A stretch of 12,707 bases of DNA from a bacterium MnTg04 (GTDB lineage Bacteria > Pseudomonadota > Gammaproteobacteria > Steroidobacterales > MnTg04): contig BFAU01000058.1 of the NCBI GenBank assembly GCA_008975185.1, forward strand, positions 1 to 12,707, in the 5' to 3' direction. A model generated the notes under the pieces. The model ran no database searches. It saw nothing but the letters and a program-made list of their open reading frames with translations, and had not been told where the DNA came from. Shown one piece after another: positions 1 to 7,626 of this stretch (positions are counted from its first letter, which is position 1; each line of letters opens with the position of its first letter). A program made the position numbers and the translations under genes.

Positions 1-1316
1 GTTTTGATCGCGTTCGCCATATTTTCGACGGCAACCGTCAGGAATCCTTCCGCGACTTCTTCAACGGATTTTCCCCCGCCAGTTCCTGTGCTAATCTGAC
101 TGGCGAGTTTAGCGAAGGCCTTGCGGGTCGCGTCGAGATCCAGCGACTGATCGCCGGAAGTGCCAAAGACCATCGGGAAAAATTTTTCGCTCAATCTGCC
201 CAGCAGCAAGTTTGCATCGGTGACACACAAAGGGCCGTTCCTGCGATAACAGGCGGGTCCCGGGTCGGCGCCCGCGGATTCGGGGCCAACCTGGAGGCGA
301 TCGTCGCGAAAGCGCAGGCGCGATCCACCGCCGGCGGCGACGGTTTCGATACGCATCATCGGCGCCCGCATTCGAACTCCGGCGACCTCGGTCTCGTAGA
401 CCCGTTCATAATCGCCGGCATACAGCGAGACATCGGTGGAAGTGCCACCCATGTCAAAAGCGATCAGCCGGTCGCAACCGGTGGCGGTGCCCGCCTTTGC
501 CATGGCCACCACCCCGCCGGCAGGACCCGACAGGATGCTGTTGCGGCCATGAAAGCGATGCGCTTCGGTCAGCCCGCCGTGACTTTGCATGAACAGCAGG
601 CGCATATCCGGATGCTTTTGCGTCAGCGCATCGTCTATCCGATCTACGTAACGCCTGAGCAATGGCGTCAGGTAGGCATCGACCACGGTCGTATCGCCGC
701 GTGATACCAGCCTGATCAGTGGCGCAGATTCGTGCGACACTGAGATCTGCGCGAAGCCGATGCGTGCGGCGATCGCCGCGATGGTTTTTTCATGGTCGGG
801 ATAGCGGTAACCATGCATCAATACGATGGCGAGTGCGTCGATGCCTTGTTGAAACACCGCTTCGAGTTGTGCCTGAACCTTTTCCTGGTCCAGCGACACC
901 AGCAATGTGCCATCGGCCGCCATGCGTTCGTCAATTTCGACCACCCGGCTATAGAGCATGTCCGGTAATACGATTTCCCGGGCAAAAATATCGGGACGGT
1001 TCTGGTAACCGATACGCAGCGCATCGCCAAAGCCCCGGGTAATGATCAGCGCAAGCGGTTCACCCTTGCGCTCCAGCAAGGCGTTGGTTGCAACCGTCGT
1101 GCCCATCTTGACCGCCGCCAGCGGGTGTGCCCTGAACGCGAGGTTGTCGGGATCATCGAGTACGCGCCGGATACCCTCCAAAGATGCATCTGCATAGCGA
1201 TCATTATCGGAGAGCAATTTCAGCGTCTGGATTTTCCCATCGGCTCGTTGCGCGACCACGTCGGTAAAAGTGCCGCCGCGGTCGATCCAGAACTGCCATT
1301 TTCCTTCGTCTGTCAT
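1..1316 (-). CDS. 5-oxoprolinase (ATP-hydrolysing), N-terminal part, truncated by window edge
   Basis: Read on the minus strand from ATG at 1316-1314, the frame stays open to base 1 (438 codons plus 2 nt). The protein begins MTDEGKWQFWIDRGGTFTDV, with the N-terminal phosphate-binding loop at residues 12-20. It continues with GTTVATNALLERKGE (72-86), a second nucleotide-binding motif FDMGGTSTDVS (287-297), AAGGGS (328-332) and GPESAGADPGPACY (344-357). These are hallmarks of the hydantoinase A/5-oxoprolinase family. The spacing and the LKLLS...YADA...GIRR segment near the start resemble fused OPLAH-type enzymes of about 1,200-1,300 residues more than stand-alone HyuA, so roughly two thirds should lie beyond the left edge. 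The family opens 5-oxo-L-proline to glutamate with ATP in the cytoplasm. No strong ribosome binding site is visible before the ATG, but homology-like sequence begins almost at once, so the start is reasonable. The gene is divergent from the symporter. A hydantoinase subunit is the alternative. Confidence 0.9.
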   Translation of the reverse strand, partial: MTDEGKWQFWIDRGGTFTDVVAQRADGKIQTLKLLSDNDRYADASLEGIRRVLDDPDNLAFRAHPLAAVKMGTTVATNALLERKGEPLALIITRGFGDALRIGYQNRPDIFAREIVLPDMLYSRVVEIDERMAADGTLLVSLDQEKVQAQLEAVFQQGIDALAIVLMHGYRYPDHEKTIAAIAARIGFAQISVSHESAPLIRLVSRGDTTVVDAYLTPLLRRYVDRIDDALTQKHPDMRLLFMQSHGGLTEAHRFHGRNSILSGPAGGVVAMAKAGTATGCDRLIAFDMGGTSTDVSLYAGDYERVYETEVAGVRMRAPMMRIETVAAGGGSRLRFRDDRLQVGPESAGADPGPACYRRNGPLCVTDANLLLGRLSEKFFPMVFGTSGDQSLDLDATRKAFAKLASQISTGTGGGKSVEEVAEGFLTVAVENMANAIK

Positions 1317-1479
1317 TGCGGGCCGGTTTCTTTTAGGCTACACCGATTAAAAAGACAGGCTCAGGTTATCACTTGATCGAACAATGCGGGAAAGGGTGTT
1401 GCCGGGTTTGTATCGATGAAGTCCCGTCGGCCTGCGCGACGAACAGGCGCTGACTGCCGATGCCATCACCAGGAGCACA
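1317..1479. other. Divergent intergenic region between oxoprolinase and symporter genes
   Basis: These 163 nt separate the two start codons and must hold the promoters for both directions. I see no clear -35/-10 pair and no convincing operator palindrome. The only clear signal is AGGAG at 1471-1475, the ribosome binding site for the symporter ATG at 1480. Confidence 0.5.
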
Positions 1480-2940
1480 ATGGATCGCAACCTTGCCGTT
1501 ATCCTGACCCTGGTTTTGTACCAGGTGGTGATGCTGGCGATCGGGCTGTGGGCGGTTCGCCGCACTCGCGATACCGAGGACTTTTTTCTCGGCGGCCGCA
1601 AGCTGGGTCCGGTGGTTGCGGCGATCAGCGCATCGGCCAGTTCTTCGTCCGCCTGGACCTTGCTGGGGGTAAGCGGGGCGGCCTATCTTTGGGGAGTATC
1701 GGCGGTCTGGCTGTTTCCGGCGACATTGATGGGATTTTTGATCAACTGGGGCCTGGTGGCGCCACGGCTCGCGAGGTTGGCCCGGGAAAGTGGCGTACTG
1801 ACTCTGTCGGAACTGGTTGCCGGCAATCCGCTGGATCCAGGCTTCAAAAGAAACATCCGGCTGTGCAGCCTGATTATTCTCTTTTCTTTTTTGTTTTATG
1901 TGGCCGCCCAGTTCCAGGCCGCCGGCGATGCGTTCGCCAATACCTTCGGCTGGTCGGCGAGAATCAGCCTGTTGGTGGGGGCTGGAATCATTCTCACCTA
2001 CACCCTGCTCGGTGGTTTCTGGGCGGTCAGCGTTACCGACACGCTGCAGGGTCTGATGATGGCTTTCAGTGCTGCGTTGATCCCGGTGGTCGCGCTTGTC
2101 GCAGCGGGCGGGCCCGCTGAAATCTGGCATGGCCTGCAGGAGCTGGGACCACCGATCGCCAGCCTGAGAGGAAGCTATGGCTGGTTTCTTGGCTTGTTCT
2201 TTGTCCTTGGCACACTGGGAATCGGTATGGGATACCCGGGCCAACCGCACGTGGTTAATCGTTTCATGGCGATGCGATCGGCAAAGGAGATTCCGCAGGC
2301 GCGCGCGGTCGCGATCGGCTGGGCCCTGCTGGTTTACTCGGGCATGCTGGTATTAGGCTGGTCCGGCAGAGTGTTGTTCGGCGGTCTGGAGGCTAACGAA
2401 CAGATCTTTTTCGAAGTGGCAAACCAGCTGCTTCCGCCAGTGCTGGCGGGCATTATGATTGCCGCGGTGCTGTCCGCCATCATGTCTACCGCCGACAGTC
2501 AGCTGCTGGTGGCTTCGTCATCGATCGCCTATGACTGGCAACTGGCAAAGCGCGGGCGCAAATCGTCGATACTTTATGCCAGGCTGGTCGTTATTCTGCT
2601 TGCTCTCCTGTCGGTGATGCTGGCGATGTTCGCACCCGAGGCGATTTTTTCGCGGGTGTTGTTTGCCTTTCATGCGCTGGGTTCGTCTTTTGGGCCGATC
2701 CTGCTGATCAGGATATTCAAGGGCCAGGTCGCCTCGAACGCCGTGTATCAGAGCCTGTTGGCAGGGGTCGGGCTGACAATTTTGCTGAACTGGCTGCCCG
2801 ATACGCCGGGTGACTTTGCCGAGCGGCTGTTGCCGTTCGGGGTCGCGTTCTTCCTGGCCTGGCGTGGCCTGCCGGCCGAGCAGGGGTCGTCGGGCGCCCT
2901 GGCATCCATGACTTTCCCCGAAGATCGCGATTACGACTGA
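1480..2940 (+). CDS. Sodium:solute symporter, PutP branch of the SSS family
   Basis: This 486-residue polytopic inner-membrane protein is about the length of sodium/proline symporters. Visible family features are a hydrophobic first helix (residues 6-26), FFLGGRKLGP (35-44), GGFWAVSVTDTLQGLMM (178-194), GYPGQPHVVNRFMAM (251-265) and MSTADSQLL (335-343). The Ser-Thr at 336-337 corresponds to the PutP Na+-site pair S340/T341. In the first core helix the segment reads ASASSSSAW (51-59). By alignment with AGASDMSGW of E. coli PutP, the Asp55 needed for Na+ binding is replaced by Ser, while Ser57 is kept. Such proteins import proline or related solutes with Na+. Because of this substitution I do not assign putP itself. 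AGGAG at 1471-1475 lies 4 nt before the ATG. The gene is divergent from a 5-oxoprolinase, which makes an amino-acid or pyroglutamate substrate plausible but unproven. Confidence 0.9.
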   Translation: MDRNLAVILTLVLYQVVMLAIGLWAVRRTRDTEDFFLGGRKLGPVVAAISASASSSSAWTLLGVSGAAYLWGVSAVWLFPATLMGFLINWGLVAPRLARLARESGVLTLSELVAGNPLDPGFKRNIRLCSLIILFSFLFYVAAQFQAAGDAFANTFGWSARISLLVGAGIILTYTLLGGFWAVSVTDTLQGLMMAFSAALIPVVALVAAGGPAEIWHGLQELGPPIASLRGSYGWFLGLFFVLGTLGIGMGYPGQPHVVNRFMAMRSAKEIPQARAVAIGWALLVYSGMLVLGWSGRVLFGGLEANEQIFFEVANQLLPPVLAGIMIAAVLSAIMSTADSQLLVASSSIAYDWQLAKRGRKSSILYARLVVILLALLSVMLAMFAPEAIFSRVLFAFHALGSSFGPILLIRIFKGQVASNAVYQSLLAGVGLTILLNWLPDTPGDFAERLLPFGVAFFLAWRGLPAEQGSSGALASMTFPEDRDYD

Positions 2941-3022
2941 GCTGCATCCTTGCAATCAGGGCTGGTCACAACGCTGTCTTTCCGTTTGAATAGTTCTGGA
3001 GTATCTGTACGAGTCTGAAATT

Positions 3023-4552
3023 ATGAGCCTTGAGAAAAAGCTCCGCGCCCTGATTGCCCTGGCGATGATCGTACTGGCTGTGGTCGGCGTGGCCGCCGTG
3101 CTTTATCTGACCGACATACTGCTGGACGTGTCGGTACATCTGGCGGCGGCGCCGGCCTTTCTCAGATACCTGTACTGGGGCGCTTTAGTGACGGGCGTGC
3201 TGGCAATAGCCTGGAGCATTTATCGCCTGCTCAGGACCGACCACAAGGCAGAAACCGGGCAGATTTCTTTGCCGGATGAGATGGACGCGGCCGGTATGGC
3301 TGCCCGGCTCGATGATGCCGAGGCGATCGGTATCGATGTCACGGAGGCGCGTCGGGAATTGGAGCGGTTTGCCCGGGGCAACGTGGCTGGAACCCTGGCT
3401 TTAGCGCTGGTCGGCAACATCAGCGCGGGGAAAAGCAGCCTGATCAAGGCGCTGATACCCGGTGCGAACCCGGTGATCGATGTCAGCGGAGGCTCGACGC
3501 GTAGCGTCAATCGTTACCAGTGGCGGGCGGGCTCGGACGATGTACTGGAGCTGGTGGACCTGCCCGGGCTGAACGAGGCCGCGGGGGAGCTCGAGCAGGT
3601 TACGCTCGACGAGGCTCTGCGCAGTCACCTGATAGTCTTCGTCTGCGAAGGCGATCTGAGCCGCGACGAATACCAGGCGCTGGCGCAACTGCTGGCGCTG
3701 GAGAAACCATTGGTTGTCGCGATCAACAAAAAAGACCGCTTCAGCGACGGCGAGCTCGCCGGAATTCGTACACGCTTGCGTGAGCGTGTCGGTTTGGAGC
3801 ATGTGCCGGTGGTCGCGATCAGTGCTGGTGGTTCGGAGATTGTCATGCGCGTCGATGCTGGCGGCGAGCAGCGGCAAACGCAAAGAACGCGGGCAAGCGA
3901 AATCGATGAATTGCTGGGAGCGCTGGAACGTTTGCTCGATGGATCGCCCGAGGCATTGCGGCAACTGCGTGACCGCGCAGTATTTTTCCTGGTCGAAAGC
4001 CGTCTGCAACAAGCCAGGAGCGCACACCTCGATGAAGCAGGCGCCGATCTGGTTAAAACCTATACGCGGCGTGCGGTGATCGGAGCGCTGGCAGCGGTCA
4101 GCCCGGGTACCGATATCCTGATCCAGGGTTACCTGGGTGCCGGCATGGTCAAGGCCCTGTGCAAATTACATGGAGTTTCGGCCCGGCAACTGGATATCGA
4201 CAACTTCCTGAACTTCAGTCAGAGCCATATCGGCCGCACCTTGCCGTTGATGCTGGCGGTTGCCGGCAACGGTCTCAAGGCCTTTCCCGGCGTCGGAACG
4301 CTGACCGGTGGCCTGGTACACGCAGTCGCCTATGGAATGATTTTCGATTCGCTTGGCAATAGCCTGCGGCAGACGCTGGAACAACGCCGCGAGTTCTTGC
4401 CAGGCATGGCCGCTGCAGAATTTAAGGAGAAACTGGGTGAAAATCTGGAATCGCGTAGCGGAGCGCTTGCCAGGCTGGCTGTCGAGACGATCCGGGAAGG
4501 GCTTGCCGACCAGCCAAACGGAGACCGCCGGCGAGAAGATCAACCGGGGTGA
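3023..4552 (+). CDS. Membrane-anchored Era-like GTPase with DUF697-type C-terminal region (first of a tandem pair)
   Basis: The protein has 509 residues. Two predicted transmembrane helices (about 8-30 and 46-70) are followed by a linker and a TRAFAC GTPase domain. The domain has G1 GNISAGKSS (131-139), a switch Thr in GGSTRS (Thr159), G3 DLPG (179-182), G4 NKKD (235-238) and a G5-like ISAGG near 267. From about 350 to 450 comes a glycine-rich hydrophobic region (GALAAVSPGTDILIQGYLGA onward) of the DUF697/YcjF kind. The layout fits a GTPase held at the inner membrane. Function in this family is poorly known and I infer no substrate. No good ribosome binding site precedes the ATG (only GAG at 3011-3013). 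An in-frame stop at 2987-2989 limits upstream extension, and the hydrophobic N-terminus begins right after this Met. The last ~15 residues are polar, unlike a conserved domain end, and lie in the overlap with the next gene. Confidence 0.85.
   Translation: MSLEKKLRALIALAMIVLAVVGVAAVLYLTDILLDVSVHLAAAPAFLRYLYWGALVTGVLAIAWSIYRLLRTDHKAETGQISLPDEMDAAGMAARLDDAEAIGIDVTEARRELERFARGNVAGTLALALVGNISAGKSSLIKALIPGANPVIDVSGGSTRSVNRYQWRAGSDDVLELVDLPGLNEAAGELEQVTLDEALRSHLIVFVCEGDLSRDEYQALAQLLALEKPLVVAINKKDRFSDGELAGIRTRLRERVGLEHVPVVAISAGGSEIVMRVDAGGEQRQTQRTRASEIDELLGALERLLDGSPEALRQLRDRAVFFLVESRLQQARSAHLDEAGADLVKTYTRRAVIGALAAVSPGTDILIQGYLGAGMVKALCKLHGVSARQLDIDNFLNFSQSHIGRTLPLMLAVAGNGLKAFPGVGTLTGGLVHAVAYGMIFDSLGNSLRQTLEQRREFLPGMAAAEFKEKLGENLESRSGALARLAVETIREGLADQPNGDRRREDQPG
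4424..4429 (+). promoter_or_regulatory. Ribosome binding site deciding the GTG start of the second GTPase
   Basis: AAGGAG lies inside the first GTPase gene, 7 nt before GTG at 4437-4439. That GTG is in frame with the second GTPase. There is no ATG in this frame until just before the P-loop domain, so this is the best-supported start. Confidence 0.6.
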
Positions 4553-5831
4553 GGGTCATCTCGCCCTGGCCCGGGCCAGCCTGCAGGAATTGATCGCGGA
4601 TCCGCGTATAGCGGGCAGCGTGCGGACATCGCTGAACGCGGATTACCAGGAATTGGCTGCGATGATCGATAAGCTGGAACACGGCCACTTGCATATTGCT
4701 GCATTTGGACGGGTCGGTACCGGAAAGTCTTCGTTGTTAAATGCCTTGCTCGGGGAGCAGCGGTTTGCGGTAAGCGCCTTGCATGGCGAGACACGATCGC
4801 AGTCAGTTGCTCGATGGCAACAGGAGGAAGGCCAGGGGGTGTTCCTGATCGATACGCCCGGCATCAACGAAGTAGAGGGCGAGGAACGGGAAAAGCTGGC
4901 CACCGAAGTCGCAGGTCAGGCCGATCTCGTTTTGTTCGTTACCGACGGTGATATGACGGACAGCGAGTTGCAGGGCCTGCGCGATATCGCGGCGATGGAC
5001 AGGCCGATATTGCTGGTGCTGAACAAGGCGGACCGCTACGGGCCCGAAGAACGGGTTCGTCTCAAGCGGTCACTCCAGCGTCATGCCGCCGGTTTGATTG
5101 CGGAGGAGAATGTCGTGCTGTGTTCGGCTGCACCCGCCCCGATGATGTTCCTGGTCTCCGGCGAGGATGGCGTGGAACGCGAAGAAAGCCGCCCGCAGGA
5201 AGCGGATATGAACGAACTGAAAGAGCGGCTATGGGAAATTCTGGCAGCCGAAGGCAAGACGCTGGCGGCGGTAAACGCCGGCCTGTTTGCCGCGCAACTG
5301 AGCGATCGGCTCGGGCAAAAAATCTTGCGGGTCAGGCGGCATCTGGCCGAGCGGCTGATTACGATCTATTGCATCGGCAAGGGCGTCGCGGTGGGAGTCA
5401 ACCCGGTTCCGGTTGCGGATCTGCTGGCAGCCGCATTCGTCGATCTTGGCATGGTGATCCACTTGTCACGGTTGCATGGCTTGCCTCTTGGCAGTAGCGA
5501 GGCGGGCAAGCTTGTAAAGGTCATCATGGCTCAATTGGCCGCGTTGATGGGGACGGTATGGGCAGTGAATTTCGTTTCCAGCGCGCTCAAGGTTGGAACC
5601 GCGGGTTTGTCCACGCTGGTAACGGCCGGAGCGCAGGGCGCGGTGGCCTATTACAGTACTTACGTGGTTGGCCGGGTCGCCGAGGAATACCTGGCGCGAG
5701 GCCGTTCCTGGGGTAGCGGTGGACCGAAACAGGTCGTGCAGCAAATACTCGAAAGCCTGGATAGAGAGTCCATCATGGCCCAGGGACGGGAGCAGGTATT
5801 GGCTCGCCTGAGACGAGTGCAACGAGCTTGA
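4437..5831 (+). CDS. Era-like GTPase with DUF697-type C-terminal region (second of a tandem pair)
   Basis: With the GTG start at 4437 the protein has 464 residues. A basic N-terminus is followed by a helical segment and a GTPase domain: G1 GRVGTGKSS (91-99), switch Thr in GETRS (Thr119), G3 DTPG (139-142) and G4 NKAD (196-199). The C-terminal half holds the DUF697-like hydrophobic region (from about LITIYCIGKG, through PVPVADLLAAAFVD, to a Gly/Ala-rich amphipathic stretch). Unlike its neighbour it has no N-terminal transmembrane pair, so it may be recruited to the membrane through its C-terminus. It overlaps the first GTPase by 116 nt in another frame, implying coupled translation. The two proteins share architecture but differ in sequence (DLPG/NKKD against DTPG/NKAD), consistent with an old duplication and perhaps a heterodimer. 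The frame is open further upstream to a TTG at 4353, which I consider less likely. A start closer to 4552 with a rare codon cannot be excluded. Confidence 0.8.
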   Translation: MKIWNRVAERLPGWLSRRSGKGLPTSQTETAGEKINRGEGHLALARASLQELIADPRIAGSVRTSLNADYQELAAMIDKLEHGHLHIAAFGRVGTGKSSLLNALLGEQRFAVSALHGETRSQSVARWQQEEGQGVFLIDTPGINEVEGEEREKLATEVAGQADLVLFVTDGDMTDSELQGLRDIAAMDRPILLVLNKADRYGPEERVRLKRSLQRHAAGLIAEENVVLCSAAPAPMMFLVSGEDGVEREESRPQEADMNELKERLWEILAAEGKTLAAVNAGLFAAQLSDRLGQKILRVRRHLAERLITIYCIGKGVAVGVNPVPVADLLAAAFVDLGMVIHLSRLHGLPLGSSEAGKLVKVIMAQLAALMGTVWAVNFVSSALKVGTAGLSTLVTAGAQGAVAYYSTYVVGRVAEEYLARGRSWGSGGPKQVVQQILESLDRESIMAQGREQVLARLRRVQRA

Positions 5832-6187
5832 GTGCGGCCGGAAAAAAAAGAGTTCAGCGGATTCGCGATGTTGTCACGCGCATACCGCTTGGGAAAGTCG
5901 CCAGTTATGGCATGGTCGCGGATTTGGCCGGTTATCCGCGGCATGCACGCTTTGTGGGCAGGGCGCTCGGCGAGTCGTCCGATGGGCGATGTGTGCCCTG
6001 GCATCGGGTGATCAATGCACAGGGACGCATTGCGTTTCCACGAGACAGCGAATGTTTTGCCGAGCAAAGTCAACGCTTGTCGAGCGAGGGCGTGACCGTG
6101 GTGACGGGCAGGATCGATATGACCGAGTTTAGCTGGCAACCCAGTCTGGACGAGATGCTTTGGGGGCCGGACCCGGTCGCTTTCTAA
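5828..6187 (+). CDS. Alkyltransferase-like protein (ATL), MGMT family without the acceptor cysteine
   Basis: This 119-residue protein matches the DNA-binding domain of O6-alkylguanine-DNA alkyltransferases. It has the IPLGKVASYGMVADLAGYP helix-turn-helix approach (19-37), RHARFVG (38-44) with the Arg that fills the space of the flipped base, and PWHRVI (57-62). Trp58 replaces the catalytic Cys of PCHRV, the defining change in ATL proteins (E. coli YbaZ type). In the known family, ATLs bind O6-alkylguanine lesions without repairing them and hand them to nucleotide excision repair. The best start is TTG at 5828, which overlaps the TGA of the upstream GTPase gene (TTGA), so translation is probably coupled. 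The ribosome binding site is weak. The start is less certain than the identity, since no Met occurs before residue 29. Confidence 0.88.
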   Translation: MSAAGKKRVQRIRDVVTRIPLGKVASYGMVADLAGYPRHARFVGRALGESSDGRCVPWHRVINAQGRIAFPRDSECFAEQSQRLSSEGVTVVTGRIDMTEFSWQPSLDEMLWGPDPVAF

Positions 6188-6234
6188 GGTAGGCGGTTAC
6201 TCGATGGCGTGCTAATTTGATGTCCGCGTTTTGG

Positions 6235-6243
6235 AAAGGAAGG
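6235..6243 (+). promoter_or_regulatory. Purine-rich ribosome binding site for the alpha/beta hydrolase
   Basis: AAAGGAAGG sits just before ATG at 6246 and marks it as the start. The in-frame TTG at 6231 would place the ribosome binding site inside the gene. Confidence 0.7.
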
Positions 6244-6245
6244 CA

Positions 6246-6761
6246 ATGAAAATCTGGTTTTCACATGGCCAGGATGGGTCGCCGACCGGCGACAAGATCC
6301 AGATGCTGGCGAAGATCGCCGGCGACCGGGGCTGGCAATACGATTCCATCGATTATCGCGGGATGGAAGATCCCCGGGATCGGGTCGATAAGCTGCTGAT
6401 TGAATTACGCCAGGCTGGTGGGCCGGTAACCCTGGTCGGTTCCAGCCTGGGCGGCCATGTCGCGGCAACCGCCAGCGAGGATGTCGAATGCGTGGGATTG
6501 TTTTTACTGGCGCCCGCTTTTTATTACCCGGGTTACGAGGAACATACACCGGCGCCCCATGCCACGCATATCGAGATCATCCATGGCTGGAACGACGACG
6601 TCATACCGGTCGATAACAGTGTGCGCTGGGCACGCGAGCATGCGGCGGTGCTGCACATCGTCAACGGCGGTCACCGGCTCGAAGAGAACATGCAGGAACT
6701 GGCGACGCTGTTTACCGCCTTCTTGCAGAAGGTCGAAAAACTGGCCGGTTCAGCGCCGTAG
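6246..6761 (+). CDS. Small alpha/beta-hydrolase (YqiA/UPF0227-like)
   Basis: The protein has 171 residues. It begins MKIWFSHGQDGSP, an HG-type oxyanion turn after the first strand, followed by a glycine/serine elbow VGSSLGG (64-70) with probable nucleophile Ser67. An acidic loop HGWNDDVIP (113-121) provides Asp117 or Asp118, and a GGHRL motif (141-145) supplies His143. A complete Ser-Asp-His triad is therefore visible, and the small size with almost no cap matches YqiA/UPF0227-type esterases. The substrate is unknown. It follows the ATL gene by 58 nt and probably belongs to the same transcript. Its 3' end overlaps the convergent dehydrogenase gene by 12 nt, and no terminator is visible. Confidence 0.82.
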   Translation: MKIWFSHGQDGSPTGDKIQMLAKIAGDRGWQYDSIDYRGMEDPRDRVDKLLIELRQAGGPVTLVGSSLGGHVAATASEDVECVGLFLLAPAFYYPGYEEHTPAPHATHIEIIHGWNDDVIPVDNSVRWAREHAAVLHIVNGGHRLEENMQELATLFTAFLQKVEKLAGSAP

Positions 6762-7553
6762 TCGAATCGCCCGTTCGGCGATTCTGTCGATCAACCCGGG
6801 TGCGATCAGCTTCAGCCAGCGACCCATTTTTCCGCGGGCCGAAGTGATCAGTAAGCGCTGTCGTTTCCGCATCGCGCCGGCGATCAGGGCGGCACAATCC
6901 TCGGCGCTCATGATGCGTGCCTCCTGCATGGGTGTTTCACCCATGATTTCGCCGTCACCTTTGATGGCGCGGCGGTGAATCTGGCTGACCACGAAATCAG
7001 GTGCGATGATGCTGACGCCAACGCCGGTGCCCCGAAGTTCGATGCGCAACGACTCGAAAAACCCGACCATCGCATGTTTGCTCGCCGCGTATCCCGTTCG
7101 GCTGGGAACGCCGGTCAGCCCGGCCAGGCTGGCGACGGCGACGATCAGGCCCCGGCTCTCCAGCAGGTGCGGCAAGGCAAAATGGGTGCAATAAACGGCG
7201 CCCAGGTAATTGATGTCCATGAGTTCCCGGAAAACCAGCAGATCGCTGACATCGCTGAATTCGGCCCACATCGTCGCACCTGCGTTGTTGACCAGGATAT
7301 CGATCCGGCCGAATCGATCGATGCTGTTTTTGACCAGCGATTCACAGTCTGCTTTGCCGGTGACATCGCATCTGCACACCAGCGCTGTTGCCCCGGCGGC
7401 CGCACATTCTCTGGCCAGGCTTTCGAGTCGCTCGCGATTTCTCGCCGCGAGAACCAGCCGTGGACCCTGCGGAGCCAGTTCCAGTGCAAGAGCCCGCCCG
7501 ATACCTTCCGACGCACCGGTTATAATGATGGTCTTGTTTTTGAAATCCGGCAT
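6750..7553 (-). CDS. Short-chain dehydrogenase/reductase (classical SDR)
   Basis: This 267-residue cytoplasmic oxidoreductase carries the complete classical SDR set. TGASEGIG (12-19) forms the Rossmann glycine-rich cofactor loop, NNAG (89-92) follows, and the catalytic tetrad is Asn115, Ser142, Tyr155 and Lys159 (YAASK). An Arg near the end of strand 2 (AARNR, 36-40) suggests a preference for NADP(H). The C-terminal tail is basic and ends in RRIRLRR-like residues, which could help peripheral membrane contact (inference). The substrate cannot be read from the sequence. The start ATG at 7553-7551 sits right before the first strand. The upstream region is only 73 nt and is shared with the divergent lipoprotein gene. 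Confidence 0.9.
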   Translation of the reverse strand: MPDFKNKTIIITGASEGIGRALALELAPQGPRLVLAARNRERLESLARECAAAGATALVCRCDVTGKADCESLVKNSIDRFGRIDILVNNAGATMWAEFSDVSDLLVFRELMDINYLGAVYCTHFALPHLLESRGLIVAVASLAGLTGVPSRTGYAASKHAMVGFFESLRIELRGTGVGVSIIAPDFVVSQIHRRAIKGDGEIMGETPMQEARIMSAEDCAALIAGAMRKRQRLLITSARGKMGRWLKLIAPGLIDRIAERAIRLRR

Positions 7554-7626
7554 GGATGGTGGGACGGGTTTGAACTTGGTGCATAAAGATTAACATGATA
7601 AGTGAAAGTGAAACGCGGAGGATGAA

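Noticed and set aside
1416..2120. Plus-strand 234-codon frame overlapping the symporter
   Set aside because: It lies in another frame of a clear gene, and its Gly/Arg-rich product has no motif.
1369..2250. Long minus-strand reading frame (293 codons) opposite the symporter
   Set aside because: The product is rich in Gln, Arg, Pro and His with no domain. The plus frame encodes a clear membrane transporter, so this is a shadow.
3401..4027. Minus-strand 208-codon frame opposite the first GTPase
   Set aside because: It has no motif, while the plus strand has complete G motifs across the same bases.
6975..7586. Plus-strand 203-codon frame opposite the dehydrogenase
   Set aside because: The minus frame has every SDR motif. 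The plus product has no recognisable fold and is a shadow.
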